64,000 nt of DNA from Izhakiella capsodis (GTDB taxonomy: Bacteria; Pseudomonadota; Gammaproteobacteria; Enterobacterales; Enterobacteriaceae). Both the position numbers and the translations under genes were made by a program. This document shows positions 33,928-43,269 of the stretch, one piece after another; position 1 is the stretch's first letter; each line of letters begins with the position of its first letter. The notes under the pieces are model-generated. The model saw only the letters and a program-made list of their open reading frames with translations. It made no database searches and was not told the DNA's origin. Location: the NCBI RefSeq assembly GCF_900115045.1, contig NZ_FOVC01000002.1:375972-439971 (forward strand), read 5' to 3'.

Positions 33928-35640
33928 ATGAGCGATAAACATCCCGGACCGCTGGTGGTTGAAGGCAAACTGGCCGATGCCGAGCGTTTGAAAAAAGAGA
34001 GCAACTACCTGCGCGGTACCATTCTGAACGATTTGAGTGATGGTCTGACTGGCGGCTTTAACGGTGATAACTTCCTGCTTATCCGTTTTCACGGGATGTA
34101 TCAGCAAGACGATCGCGATATTCGCGCGGAACGTGCTGAGCAAAAGCTGGAGCCGCGCCACGCCATGATGCTGCGCTGTCGATTGCCTGGTGGGATCATT
34201 AAGCCTGAGCAGTGGCTGGCGATCGATAACTTTGCCCGTGAAAACACGTTGTACGGCAGTATACGGTTGACCAACCGACAAACTTTTCAGTTTCACGGCA
34301 TCCTGAAAAAGAACGTCAAACCGGCCCACCAGATGCTGCATGACGTGGGGCTTGATGCGCTGGCGACCGCTAATGATGTCAATCGCAACGTGCTCTGTAC
34401 CTCGAACCCTATTGAGTCTGAGCTACATCAGGAAGCCTACGAGTGGGCGAAGAGGCTTTCGGAGCACCTGCTGCCTCAGACGCGTGCTTATATGGAAATC
34501 TGGTGGGATCAGCAAAAGGTGGCCACCACTGATAAGGAGCCGATTCTCGGCGAAACCTACCTGCCGCGTAAGTTTAAAACGACGGTTGTGGTTCCGCCGC
34601 ATAATGATGTTGATCTTCATGCTAATGATATGAACTTCATTGCCATTGCTGAAAACGGCCGATTGATCGGCTTTAATCTTCTGCTGGGCGGTGGTTTGTC
34701 AATTGAACATGGCAATAAAGCGACTTATGCCCGCACCGCCAGCGAAATTGGCTTTCTGCCGCTGGATAAAACGCTGGAGGTGGCCGCTGCGGTGGTAAGC
34801 ACTCAGCGCGACTGGGGTAACCGCACCGATCGCAAAAATGCGAAAACTAAATATACTCTTGAACGCGTCGGCGTTGATACGTTCAAAGCCGAGGTTGAAA
34901 AGCGTGCTGGCCTGACTTTCGAGCCGATCCGCCCTTATGAATTCACCACTCGTGGTGATCGCTTCGGTTGGGTAAAAGGCATCGATGATAAATGGCATCT
35001 GACGTTGTTTATTGAAAACGGACGCCTGCTGGATTATCCGGATCGACCATTAAAGTCCGGTATCGCCGAAATTGCGCGTGTACACAAGGGCGATTTTCGC
35101 CTGACAGCTAACCAGAATCTTATCGTGGCTGGTGTTCCGGCGTCGCAAAAGAACAAAATCAACGCCATTGCACGCCAGCATACACTTCTGGATAACGTGA
35201 CTTCACAGCGCGAAAACTCAATGGCCTGCGTGGCGTTCCCAACGTGTCCACTGGCAATGGCAGAGGCCGAACGGTTTCTGCCGGCATTCGTTACCCGCGT
35301 CGAGGAGCTGATGCATCGCCACAACGTTGACGAGGAGCATATTGTACTGCGTGTTACAGGTTGCCCTAACGGCTGTGGGAGAGCGTTGCTGGCAGAAATT
35401 GGTCTGATAGGTAAGGCTCCGGGACGCTATAACCTGTATCTGGGCGGCAACCGTATTGGCACCCGTATTCCGCGCATGTATCGGGAAAATATCGGCGAAG
35501 ATGACATCATCGCTGACCTTGATGAGCTGATTGGTCGTTGGGCTAAAGAGCGGCAGGATAACGAATGTTTTGGTGACTTTACGATCCGTGCCGGGGTTGT
35601 CCGGGCAGTGGAAGATCCTGCGCATGATTTCTGGGAATAA
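33928..35640 (+). CDS. cysI: CysI, sulfite reductase hemoprotein subunit
   Basis: The 570-aa beta subunit that reduces sulfite to sulfide with six electrons at a siroheme coupled to a [4Fe-4S] cluster. The cluster cysteines are in FPTCPLAMAEAERFLP and VTGCPNGCGRA, in the C-terminal third. The N-terminal repeat has SIRLTNRQTFQFHG. Siroheme is supplied by CysG, encoded 1.2 kb downstream. AGAGA before the ATG. Confidence 0.97.
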   Translation: MSDKHPGPLVVEGKLADAERLKKESNYLRGTILNDLSDGLTGGFNGDNFLLIRFHGMYQQDDRDIRAERAEQKLEPRHAMMLRCRLPGGIIKPEQWLAIDNFARENTLYGSIRLTNRQTFQFHGILKKNVKPAHQMLHDVGLDALATANDVNRNVLCTSNPIESELHQEAYEWAKRLSEHLLPQTRAYMEIWWDQQKVATTDKEPILGETYLPRKFKTTVVVPPHNDVDLHANDMNFIAIAENGRLIGFNLLLGGGLSIEHGNKATYARTASEIGFLPLDKTLEVAAAVVSTQRDWGNRTDRKNAKTKYTLERVGVDTFKAEVEKRAGLTFEPIRPYEFTTRGDRFGWVKGIDDKWHLTLFIENGRLLDYPDRPLKSGIAEIARVHKGDFRLTANQNLIVAGVPASQKNKINAIARQHTLLDNVTSQRENSMACVAFPTCPLAMAEAERFLPAFVTRVEELMHRHNVDEEHIVLRVTGCPNGCGRALLAEIGLIGKAPGRYNLYLGGNRIGTRIPRMYRENIGEDDIIADLDELIGRWAKERQDNECFGDFTIRAGVVRAVEDPAHDFWE

Positions 35641-35651
35641 TGGAGGCTGAG

Positions 35652-36383
35652 ATGTCTGTACTCGATCTCGCACAGCTAAATGCATTAGCAAAAGTTGAGC
35701 GCGTAATGGCGCTGGCACAGATAAATAATAAGCTGGATGCCATAAGTGCCGAAGCGCGGGTTGCATGGTCGCTGGAGCATCTGCCAGGTGCCTTTGTGCT
35801 CTCTTCAAGCTTTGGTATTCAGGCGGCGGTCACCCTGCATCTGGTGACCCGGCTAAAACCCGATATCCCGGTGATCCTTACCGATACCGGTTATCTGTTT
35901 GCTGAAACCTATCAGTTCATTGATGCACTGACGCAAAAGCTGGATCTTAACTTGCAGATATTTCGCGCTTCGGCGTCGCCCGCGTGGCAGGAAGCGCGCT
36001 ATGGCAAGCTGTGGGAGCAAGGCGTGGAGGGCATCGAGCGTTATAACCAAATTAATAAAGTTGAACCGATGGACCGTGCGCTGGAAACGCTGCGGGCAGG
36101 ATGCTGGTTTGCCGGCCTGCGTCGGAAACAGTCCGGTAGCCGGGCCAACCTGCCGGTGCTGGCGATTAAACGTGGCGTGTTCAAGGTGCTGCCGATTATC
36201 GATTGGGATAATCAAACCGTTTATCAGTACCTGAAACGTCACGGCCTTAGCTATCATCCGCTATGGGATCAGGGGTATGTTTCGGTAGGTGATACCCATA
36301 CTACGCGCAAGCTGGAGCCGGGTATGAGCGAGGAAGATACGCGTTTCTTCGGCCTCAAACGCGAGTGCGGACTACACGAATAG
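35652..36383 (+). CDS. cysH: CysH, PAPS reductase
   Basis: A 243-aa thioredoxin-dependent enzyme that reduces PAPS to sulfite and PAP. The P-loop-like SSSFGIQAAVTLHL, the TDTGYLFAETY stretch, GLRRKQSGSR and the C-terminal catalytic Cys in KRECGLHE are present. It lacks the extra Cys pairs of APS reductases, so PAPS is the substrate. The ATG at 35652 is preferred over one 12 bases earlier (overlapping the cysI stop) because GGAGG stands 5 bases before it. Confidence 0.96.
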   Translation: MSVLDLAQLNALAKVERVMALAQINNKLDAISAEARVAWSLEHLPGAFVLSSSFGIQAAVTLHLVTRLKPDIPVILTDTGYLFAETYQFIDALTQKLDLNLQIFRASASPAWQEARYGKLWEQGVEGIERYNQINKVEPMDRALETLRAGCWFAGLRRKQSGSRANLPVLAIKRGVFKVLPIIDWDNQTVYQYLKRHGLSYHPLWDQGYVSVGDTHTTRKLEPGMSEEDTRFFGLKRECGLHE

Positions 36384-36815
36384 ATTGGCTACGAGATAAG
36401 TGCATCAATAAGGATTGTCATGCGTGGCTTAAACGCGCGCATCGTCCTACGTATCTCTTTTCATCCCAGGCATGTTTAGCCTGATCTTAATCAGCTACGC
36501 AGCGTTGCGTTTTACCGGTGATATTTCAGAACAGGCAATGGGCGTTCGGCTGAGATACGCTGCGGTCCACGTTGTGGGCGTCATGCTGCAAGCGCACCGG
36601 AAAAAAGGCATTGTCAGAGTGTCAGTCTTGCCGGCGGAGGAGTATGCGACGCTCGCTGTAAAGTCATTGTTTTTTCTTTGTTATGCAGAAATTGATGTGA
36701 ACTTTACCGGATTGTTATTCCATCTGGTAACTTCTCATTCCTATTCGTAATTTCAAAAACATAAAGCTTGTGACCTATAGTCGCATTAACTTTATGTGTT
36801 TCTGACGGGAACATT
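36384..36815. other. 432-bp gap between cysH and cysG: probable cysG control region
   Basis: No recognisable gene; a 92-codon open frame (36472-36750, +) has no family look. A TATAGT at 36776-36781 is a candidate -10 for cysG with a poor -35. A perfect 8-bp inverted repeat, ACATAAAG (36759-36766) and CTTTATGT (36790-36797), brackets this -10. No CRISPR repeats or cas genes occur here, unlike the cysH-iap interval of E. coli. Confidence 0.4.
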
Positions 36816-38231
36816 GTGAATTATTTACCCCTTTTTGCCGACCTGCGGACAAGAGCAGTGCTGGTGGTCGGCGGCGGCGACGTTGCCGCACGTAAAATCG
36901 ATTTACTGCGTCGTGCCGGCGCATGCGTGCGGGTGGTTGCGCGTAGCCTTTGTGATGAACTGGCCGAGCTGGAACAACAGCAGGTGATTATCTGGCTCGC
37001 TCGCGATTTTGCGGAGGAGCAGCTTAAAGACGTGGTGCTGGTGATCGCGGCGACCGATGACAACGTACTCAATAGCACTGTCAGTAGCTGTGCGAACGCG
37101 CGCAACCTGTTGGTCAACGTTGTGGATGATCAGGCGAAATGCAGTTTTATATTTCCATCGATCGTTGATCGTTCACCGCTGGTGGTCGCGATTTCATCGG
37201 GAGGAACGGCGCCGGTTCTGGCGCGATTACTCCGTGAAAAGCTGGAGGCGTTGTTGCCGGTAAGCCTGGGCAACATGGCCGCCCTCGCGGCGGAGTGGCG
37301 TGGAAAAGTCAAACAGCGTTTCGCAAAAATAGCTGACCGTCGCCGCTACTGGGAGCGCATATTCAGCGGTCAGTTTGCCAGCCAGGTTGCCTGCAGCAAT
37401 CTGATGGCCGCCAGACAAACGCTTGACGCGCAACTGGAAAATCCTGAGGCCTGCAAGGGCGAAATCATACTGGTCGGTGCCGGTCCCGGCGATCCGGGTT
37501 TGCTGACGCTGCGTGCGTTGCAAGTTATGCAGCAGGCTGATGTGGTGCTTTATGACCATCTGGTCAGTGCTGAGGTGCTGGATCTGGTGCGACGTGATGC
37601 CGATCGCATCTGTGTGGGCAAACGCGCCGGCACGCACGATGTGATTCAGGAAGAGACTAATCGCCTGCTGGTTGAGCTGGCGTGCGAGGGCAAGCGCGTT
37701 GTGCGGCTCAAAGGTGGCGATCCGTTTATTTTCGGCCGTGGCGGCGAAGAGTTGCAGGTCGTGGTGCAGGCGGGCATACCCTTTCAGATTGTACCCGGCG
37801 TTACCGCCGCCTCTGGTGCGACGGCTTATGCAGGTATTCCGCTGACCCACCGTGACTACGCGCAGAGCGTGCTGTTCATTACCGGCCACTCACGGGAGGA
37901 GCGCGATTCAGTTGACTGGTCCTCTCTGGCCCGTGCGCATCAGACGTTGGCGATTTATATGGGGACTTTCAGAGCGGAGGATATCAGTTCGCAGCTCATT
38001 GCCCATGGACGCGGCGCCGCGACGCCGGTGGCGATTATCAGTCGTGGTACCCGCCCGGATCAGCAGGTACTAACCGGTACGCTTAGCGAACTAGGCCAAC
38101 TGGCGCAAAACGCCCCAACGCCCGCGCTGCTGGTTATTGGTGAGGTGGTTAACCTACAGGCGCAGCTTGCCTGGTTTCAACATTCGGCACGACCGGCATC
38201 GCCTGATGAAACGGTTGTTACTTTGGCTTGA
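36816..38231 (+). CDS. cysG: CysG, siroheme synthase
   Basis: A 471-aa trifunctional enzyme. The N-terminal part is precorrin-2 dehydrogenase/ferrochelatase (VVGGGDVAARKIDLL NAD site; KCSFIFPSIVDRSPL with the catalytic Asp/Ser area). The C-terminal part is uroporphyrinogen III methyltransferase (EIILVGAGPGDPGLLTLRAL, VVRLKGGDPFIFGRGGEE, GIPLTHRDYAQSV). It makes siroheme for CysI. In E. coli the sulfur-related cysG lies with nir genes; here it sits between cysJIH and cysDNC, 9 bp before cysD. Confidence 0.96.
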   Translation: MNYLPLFADLRTRAVLVVGGGDVAARKIDLLRRAGACVRVVARSLCDELAELEQQQVIIWLARDFAEEQLKDVVLVIAATDDNVLNSTVSSCANARNLLVNVVDDQAKCSFIFPSIVDRSPLVVAISSGGTAPVLARLLREKLEALLPVSLGNMAALAAEWRGKVKQRFAKIADRRRYWERIFSGQFASQVACSNLMAARQTLDAQLENPEACKGEIILVGAGPGDPGLLTLRALQVMQQADVVLYDHLVSAEVLDLVRRDADRICVGKRAGTHDVIQEETNRLLVELACEGKRVVRLKGGDPFIFGRGGEELQVVVQAGIPFQIVPGVTAASGATAYAGIPLTHRDYAQSVLFITGHSREERDSVDWSSLARAHQTLAIYMGTFRAEDISSQLIAHGRGAATPVAIISRGTRPDQQVLTGTLSELGQLAQNAPTPALLVIGEVVNLQAQLAWFQHSARPASPDETVVTLA

Positions 38232-38240
38232 GGAACAGTT

Positions 38241-39149
38241 ATGGATCAAAAACAGCTCACTCACCTGCGTCAACTCGAAGCGGAAAGTATCCATATCATC
38301 CGGGAAGTGGCGGCAGAATTCAGCAATCCGGTGATGATGTATTCTATCGGTAAAGATTCATCGGTAATGCTCCACCTGGCGCGTAAAGCATTTTATCCCG
38401 GTACGCTGCCTTTTCCGCTGCTCCATGTTGATACCGGCTGGAAATTCCGGGAAATGTACGCATTTCGCGATCGTACGGTCAAAGAACTGGGTGCCGAGCT
38501 GATTGTTCACCGTAACCCGGAAGGTTTGGCGATGGGGATTAACCCTTTCGTTCACGGCAGCGCGAAGCATACCGATATCATGAAAACCGAAGGATTAAAG
38601 CAGGCGCTGAATAAGTATGGTTTCGACGCTGCGTTTGGTGGCGCGCGACGGGATGAAGAAAAATCGCGCGCTAAAGAGCGTATCTACTCATTTCGTGACC
38701 GTTTTCATCGCTGGGACCCGAAAAATCAGCGTCCGGAGCTTTGGCACAACTATAACGGCCAGATTAATAAGGGCGAAAGTATTCGCGTATTTCCGCTTTC
38801 AAACTGGACTGAGCTGGATATCTGGCAATATATCTTCATGGAAAATATCGAAATCGTGCCGCTATATCTGGCGGCTGAACGCCCGGTCCTTGAGCGTGAT
38901 GGCATGCTGATGATGGTCGATGACGATCGTATCGATCTGCAGCCAGGCGAGGAGATCAAGCCGCGCATGGTGCGTTTTCGTACTCTTGGCTGTTGGCCGC
39001 TCACCGGCGCGGTGGAGTCACAGGCCGCAACGTTGCCGGAAATTATTAAAGAAATGTTGATCTCCACCAGCAGTGAACGTCAGGGGCGATTAATTGACCG
39101 CGACCAGGCCGGCTCAATGGAGCTGAAAAAACGTCAGGGTTATTTCTGA
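38241..39149 (+). CDS. cysD: CysD, sulfate adenylyltransferase subunit 2
   Basis: The 302-aa catalytic subunit of ATP sulfurylase; it joins sulfate to ATP to form APS, driven by GTP hydrolysis in CysN. The PP-loop is MMYSIGKDSSVMLHLARKAF (about 34-53). LLHVDTGWKFREMY and FGGARRDEEKSRAKERI are conserved nucleotide and sulfate site parts. Family end KKRQGYF. cysN starts 9 bp later. Confidence 0.97.
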   Translation: MDQKQLTHLRQLEAESIHIIREVAAEFSNPVMMYSIGKDSSVMLHLARKAFYPGTLPFPLLHVDTGWKFREMYAFRDRTVKELGAELIVHRNPEGLAMGINPFVHGSAKHTDIMKTEGLKQALNKYGFDAAFGGARRDEEKSRAKERIYSFRDRFHRWDPKNQRPELWHNYNGQINKGESIRVFPLSNWTELDIWQYIFMENIEIVPLYLAAERPVLERDGMLMMVDDDRIDLQPGEEIKPRMVRFRTLGCWPLTGAVESQAATLPEIIKEMLISTSSERQGRLIDRDQAGSMELKKRQGYF

Positions 39150-39158
39150 GGAGCGTCG

Positions 39159-40586
39159 ATGAATACAGTAATGGCACAACAAATTGCTGAGCAGGGCGGA
39201 GTAGAGGCCTGGTTGCACGCCCAGCAGCACAAAAGTCTGCTGCGCTTTTTAACCTGTGGCAGCGTCGATGACGGAAAGAGTACCTTAATTGGACGATTGC
39301 TACACGATACCCGACAGATTTATGAAGATCAGCTATCTTCACTGCACAATGACAGCAAACGTCACGGCACCCAGGGGGAAAAGATCGATCTTGCGCTGTT
39401 AGTCGATGGCTTGCAGGCTGAACGTGAGCAGGGGATCACCATTGACGTGGCCTACCGTTACTTCTCTACGGAGAAGCGTAAGTTTATCATTGCGGACACT
39501 CCGGGACACGAACAGTACACACGTAATATGGCGACCGGTGCTTCCACCTGCGATCTGGCAATTTTGCTAATTGATGCGCGTAAAGGTGTACTGGATCAAA
39601 CTCGCCGCCATAGCTTTATCAGTACGCTGCTCGGTATTAAATATCTGCTGGTGGCGGTGAACAAAATGGATCTGATGGAATACAGCCAGCAGCGATTCGA
39701 ACAGATTAAACAGGCGTACCTGGGTTTCGCCGCGCAGCTGCCGGGCGATGTTGATATTCGTTTTGTACCTATTTCTGCTCTTGAAGGTGAGAACGTTGCC
39801 AGTCAAAGCTTGCGTATGAGCTGGTACAACGGCCCGACCCTGCTTGACGTGCTGGAAACCGTTGAGGTTAACCCTGTGGTCGATCATCAGCCAATGCGCT
39901 TTCCAGTTCAGTACGTCAACAGACCGAATCTCGATTTTCGTGGCTATGCCGGTACGCTGGCCTCCGGGCTGGTCAGAGTCGGCCAGCGAGTAAAAGTGTT
40001 GCCCTCCGGCGCAGAATCTTCAGTGGCTCGCATCGTCACTTTCGATGGCGATTTGACCGAGGCGCAGGCTGGAGAGGCGATTACCCTTGTGCTGGAAGAT
40101 GAAATTGATATCAGTCGTGGTGACCTGCTGGTCGAAGCGGATACCGCATTGAAGCCGGTTCGCGGTGCATCGCTGGACGTGGTGTGGATGGCAGAGCAGC
40201 CGCTGGTACCGGGTCAAAGCTATGATGTCAAAATTGCCGGCAAAAAGACCCGTGCCCGCGTGGAAAAGATCCAGTATCAGGTTGAAATTAACCGTCTGAC
40301 TCAGCGCACGGTAGAGAAACTGCCGCTCAACGGTATCGCGCTGATCAACGTGACTTTTGACGAGCCGCTGGCGATTGATCCATACCAACATAACCCGGTG
40401 AGCGGTGGCATCATATTTATCGACCGGTTGAGCAACGTTACGGTGGGGGCAGGAATGATCCGATATGCGCAGGATGTAGATAACAGTGCACGCAGTGATT
40501 ACGGTGCCTTTGAACTGGAGCTGAACGCATGGGTGCGGCGTTATTTCCCACACTGGGGAGCTCGCGATCTTTTGAGCGATAAATAA
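39159..40586 (+). CDS. cysN: CysN, sulfate adenylyltransferase subunit 1 (GTPase)
   Basis: A 475-aa EF-Tu-like GTPase that powers CysD. G1 is GSVDDGKSTLIGRLL, the switch has EQGITIDVAYRYF, G3 is DTPGHEQYTRNM, G4 is NKMDLM and G5 is SALEGEN; beta-barrel domains follow. GAGGAG lies before the ATG. Its stop overlaps the cysC start (TAATG), giving coupled translation. Confidence 0.97.
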   Translation: MNTVMAQQIAEQGGVEAWLHAQQHKSLLRFLTCGSVDDGKSTLIGRLLHDTRQIYEDQLSSLHNDSKRHGTQGEKIDLALLVDGLQAEREQGITIDVAYRYFSTEKRKFIIADTPGHEQYTRNMATGASTCDLAILLIDARKGVLDQTRRHSFISTLLGIKYLLVAVNKMDLMEYSQQRFEQIKQAYLGFAAQLPGDVDIRFVPISALEGENVASQSLRMSWYNGPTLLDVLETVEVNPVVDHQPMRFPVQYVNRPNLDFRGYAGTLASGLVRVGQRVKVLPSGAESSVARIVTFDGDLTEAQAGEAITLVLEDEIDISRGDLLVEADTALKPVRGASLDVVWMAEQPLVPGQSYDVKIAGKKTRARVEKIQYQVEINRLTQRTVEKLPLNGIALINVTFDEPLAIDPYQHNPVSGGIIFIDRLSNVTVGAGMIRYAQDVDNSARSDYGAFELELNAWVRRYFPHWGARDLLSDK

Positions 40587-41191
40587 TGGCCGACCACGAC
40601 GAACATATCATCTGGCACGCCCATCTGGTAACGCGTGCCGGGCGTGAGGCGAGGCATGGACACAAAGGTGCGGTGCTGTGGTTCACCGGCCTTTCCGGTT
40701 CGGGCAAATCGACGGTCGCTGGTGCATTGGAGCAGGCGCTACATCAGCGGGGAGTCAGCACTTATCTGCTCGATGGTGACAATGTGCGACATGGACTGTG
40801 CCGCGATCTTGGCTTCAGCGATAGCGATCGGAAAGAAAACATTCGCCGGGTCGGTGAAGTGGCGAAGCTGATGGTTGATGCCGGGCTTATCGTGTTAACC
40901 GCGTTTATATCTCCGCACCGTGAAGAGCGGCAAATGGTGCGAACCATGTTAGGAGTGGAGTGCTTTATCGAAGTGTACGTCGATACGCCGCTGGCTATCT
41001 GCGAAAGCCGGGATCCAAAGGGACTCTATAAAAAAGCCCGTTCAGGGGAACTGAAAAATTTCACCGGTATCGATAGCATCTATGAAGCGCCTCTGGCACC
41101 AGAAATTCACCTGGATGGACAACAATTGGTAACAATATTAACACTTCAGTTATTAGATCTGTTACATAAGCACGATATTATCAGCTCCTGA
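40586..41191 (+). CDS. cysC: CysC, adenylylsulfate kinase
   Basis: A 201-aa kinase that phosphorylates APS to PAPS, the CysH substrate. The P-loop is WFTGLSGSGKSTVAGALE; DGDNVRHGLCRDLGFSDSDRKENIRRVGE is the APS site; YVDTPLAICESRDPKGLYKKAR is the lid region. It is the last gene of cysDNC and completes sulfate activation in the window. Confidence 0.97.
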   Translation: MADHDEHIIWHAHLVTRAGREARHGHKGAVLWFTGLSGSGKSTVAGALEQALHQRGVSTYLLDGDNVRHGLCRDLGFSDSDRKENIRRVGEVAKLMVDAGLIVLTAFISPHREERQMVRTMLGVECFIEVYVDTPLAICESRDPKGLYKKARSGELKNFTGIDSIYEAPLAPEIHLDGQQLVTILTLQLLDLLHKHDIISS

Positions 41192-41246
41192 AAAAGCGCG
41201 GATGAACGCCATAGAGCGTACCGAAACAAGCGTCAACAGGATATTT

Positions 41247-41567
41247 ATGCAAAACGTTCCCCCCATGCTGGCTCGTAAAAATGAACGTGAGCAGGATGAG
41301 CCTTCCTGGTCCTTCCCCGGTATCGTGACTGGCTTTGCCGCGTACTGGTTTGCGTTTGCTATCCCTTTTGTGAAGTACGGCGCTAACGTTCTGTTCTTCT
41401 TTCTCTATACCTGGCCTTTCTTCCTGGCGTTGCTACCGGTTTCCATGCTGATTGGCATCGTTGTTAGCTACATGCTGCGTGATAAATTTTTCTGGATGGC
41501 GATTATCACGCTGGCTTTAGTCATCTGCCTGTTCCTGATGTTATTTACTTTTATCTCCGGTTGGTAG
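41247..41567 (+). CDS. ygbE: YgbE, DUF3561 inner-membrane protein
   Basis: A 106-aa protein with three membrane segments (about 32-48, 53-72 and 82-104) after a polar N-terminus. WSFPGIVTGFAAYWFAFA and NVLFFFLYTWPFFLALLPV match E. coli YgbE in place and sequence type. The ATG at 41247 has CAGGAT before it; an in-frame ATG 15 codons earlier has no site. The function is unknown; gene order cysC-ygbE-ftsB is as in E. coli. Confidence 0.9.
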   Translation: MQNVPPMLARKNEREQDEPSWSFPGIVTGFAAYWFAFAIPFVKYGANVLFFFLYTWPFFLALLPVSMLIGIVVSYMLRDKFFWMAIITLALVICLFLMLFTFISGW

Positions 41568-41745
41568 CCCGGCCATGCACACGCCAGTAGTGAAACAGAT
41601 TCTGGTGTGACCAAACATGTCCTGTGTCCTGATGAAACCACGGTAAGAAGCATAAGAAGCCTGCGTTGTTGTCGGCATTTTTGCTGGCAGAGTGGAGTCT
41701 GACTGAAAGTTATGGGATGATTAGGCCGTTTTTCAGGGGATGGGA

Positions 41746-42066
41746 ATGGGAAAACTGACACTGTTACTACTGGTTTTACTCGGTTGGCTGCAATATTCAC
41801 TCTGGCTGGGTAAAAACGGTATTCATGATTATACACGGGTTAAAGACGATGTTGCGTTGCAGCAAGCCAGCAATGGCAAGCTGAAATTACGTAACGATCG
41901 CCTGTTTGCGGAAATCGACGATCTTAATGATGGTACAGAAGCCATTGAAGAGCGCGCGCGCGATGAGCTAGGCATGATTAAACCCGGCGAAACCTTTTAC
42001 CGGCTAGTGCCGGAACCGAACCGGCGCAATACGACGCAGTCCGGCTCTGCGACTCAACACCCCTGA
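41746..42066 (+). CDS. ftsB: FtsB, cell division protein
   Basis: A 106-aa bitopic division protein: membrane segment at about 3-21 (KLTLLLLVLLGWLQYSLW), then a periplasmic coiled coil (VALQQASNGKLKLRNDRLFAEI) and the conserved EERARDELGMIKPGETFYRLV. It joins FtsL and FtsQ and activates FtsWI. The ATG at 41746 is preferred over one two codons earlier, which lies right against the GGGG site. ispD follows after 4 bp. Confidence 0.96.
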   Translation: MGKLTLLLLVLLGWLQYSLWLGKNGIHDYTRVKDDVALQQASNGKLKLRNDRLFAEIDDLNDGTEAIEERARDELGMIKPGETFYRLVPEPNRRNTTQSGSATQHP

Positions 42067-42070
42067 ACAT

Positions 42071-42790
42071 ATGATGAGTAATGGCGCATCCTCCCCGGAT
42101 ATCATTGCCGTAGTGCCTGCTGCCGGGATTGGCAGCCGGATGCAATCCTCTTTCCCCAAGCAGTTTCTCACCATCGGCCAGCAAACCATCCTTGAGCATA
42201 CGTTGGCACCGTTATTGAACCACGTGCGCATACGTAAGGTTATCGTCGTACTGGGTGCGGACGATGACAAATTTACCGGATTGGCAGTCAGCAGGCACCC
42301 ACGAGTCATAACCGTCACCGGCGGAGGACAGCGTGCCGAGTCGGTGATGGCCGGTTTACAGGCAGCCCGCGGTGTTCATTGGGTATTGGTACATGATGCC
42401 GCTCGTCCGTGCTTGCATCCTGATGATTTAACGCGTTTGCTGGCGATCACTGCAACCAGTAAGGTGGGCGGCATTCTGGCGGCGCCAGTTCGTGACACGA
42501 TGAAGCGCGCTGAGTGGGGGCGAGATGCAGTGGCCCACAGCGTTGAGCGTGAGGGCCTATGGCACGCGCTCACCCCGCAATTGTTTCCGCTGGAGTTGTT
42601 GCGCCAGTGTTTAGACCGGGCGTTGCGGGAAGGCGTCACTATTACTGATGAAGCTTCCGCGCTGGAATATTGTGGCTATCATCCAGAACTTGTGGTCGGA
42701 CGCAGCGATAACATAAAGGTTACCCGACCGGAAGACCTGGCGCTGGCGGCTTTTTTTCTCACTCAATTACACAATAAGGAAAACGCATAG
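42071..42790 (+). CDS. ispD: IspD, MEP cytidylyltransferase
   Basis: A 239-aa enzyme of the MEP pathway joining CTP and 2-C-methylerythritol 4-phosphate. VVPAAGIGSRMQSSFPKQFL is the CTP-binding signature; VHDAARPCL and TDEASALEYCG are further active-site parts. A second ATG at 42074 is also possible. Its stop overlaps the ispF GTG start (TAGTG). Confidence 0.96.
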   Translation: MMSNGASSPDIIAVVPAAGIGSRMQSSFPKQFLTIGQQTILEHTLAPLLNHVRIRKVIVVLGADDDKFTGLAVSRHPRVITVTGGGQRAESVMAGLQAARGVHWVLVHDAARPCLHPDDLTRLLAITATSKVGGILAAPVRDTMKRAEWGRDAVAHSVEREGLWHALTPQLFPLELLRQCLDRALREGVTITDEASALEYCGYHPELVVGRSDNIKVTRPEDLALAAFFLTQLHNKENA

Positions 42791-43269
42791 TGCGTATCGG
42801 TCACGGTTTTGATGTCCATGCTTTTGGTGGCGAAGGCCCGCTGGTGATTGGCGGTGTACGTATTCCCTACGATCGTGGACTGCTGGCGCATTCAGATGGC
42901 GACGTTGCGCTGCATGCGTTGACTGATGCGCTGCTCGGCGCAGCGGCGTTGGGTGATATCGGTAAACTATTTCCGGACAACGACGCCGCATACAAAGGGG
43001 CTGACAGCAGGGAATTACTGCGTCAGGCATGGCATAAAATTCAGCAGAAGGGCTGGTGCATTGGCAATGTCGACATCACTATTATCGCTCAGGCGCCCAA
43101 AATGCTACCGCATATCGCCCAGATGCGCGTGAATATTGCCGAGGATTTAGCGATTCATATGGAAGAGGTGAATGTTAAAGCTACGACTACCGAAAAGCTC
43201 GGCTTTACCGGGCGGGGCGAAGGCATTGCCTGTGAGGCTGTTGCACTTTTGCTTAAAGCAGAAAATTAA
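42790..43269 (+). CDS. ispF: IspF, MECDP synthase
   Basis: A 159-aa enzyme that cyclises the diphosphate in the MEP pathway. Metal ligands are in RIGHGFDVHAFG (Asp and His) and HSDGDVALHALTDAL. TTEKLGFTGRGEGIACEAV is the C-terminal signature. It starts with GTG overlapping the ispD stop, and its stop overlaps the truD ATG, so ispD-ispF-truD are tightly coupled. Confidence 0.97.
   Translation: MRIGHGFDVHAFGGEGPLVIGGVRIPYDRGLLAHSDGDVALHALTDALLGAAALGDIGKLFPDNDAAYKGADSRELLRQAWHKIQQKGWCIGNVDITIIAQAPKMLPHIAQMRVNIAEDLAIHMEEVNVKATTTEKLGFTGRGEGIACEAVALLLKAEN

Noticed and set aside
36543..36566. GGCTGAGATAC, like part of a TPP riboswitch
   Set aside because: The rest of the thi-box (ACCTGATCTGG...AATGCCAGCG) is missing downstream and the next gene is cysG, not a thiamine gene.
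36472..36750. 92-codon open frame between cysH and cysG
   Set aside because: No recognisable family and poor start context; it overlaps the probable cysG promoter region.
36384..38240. CRISPR-cas locus as in E. coli near cysH/cysD
   Set aside because: No regularly spaced repeats and no cas-like proteins anywhere in the interval.
41202..41246. Earlier ATG for ygbE
   Set aside because: No ribosome binding site; the later ATG has CAGGAT and gives the usual length.
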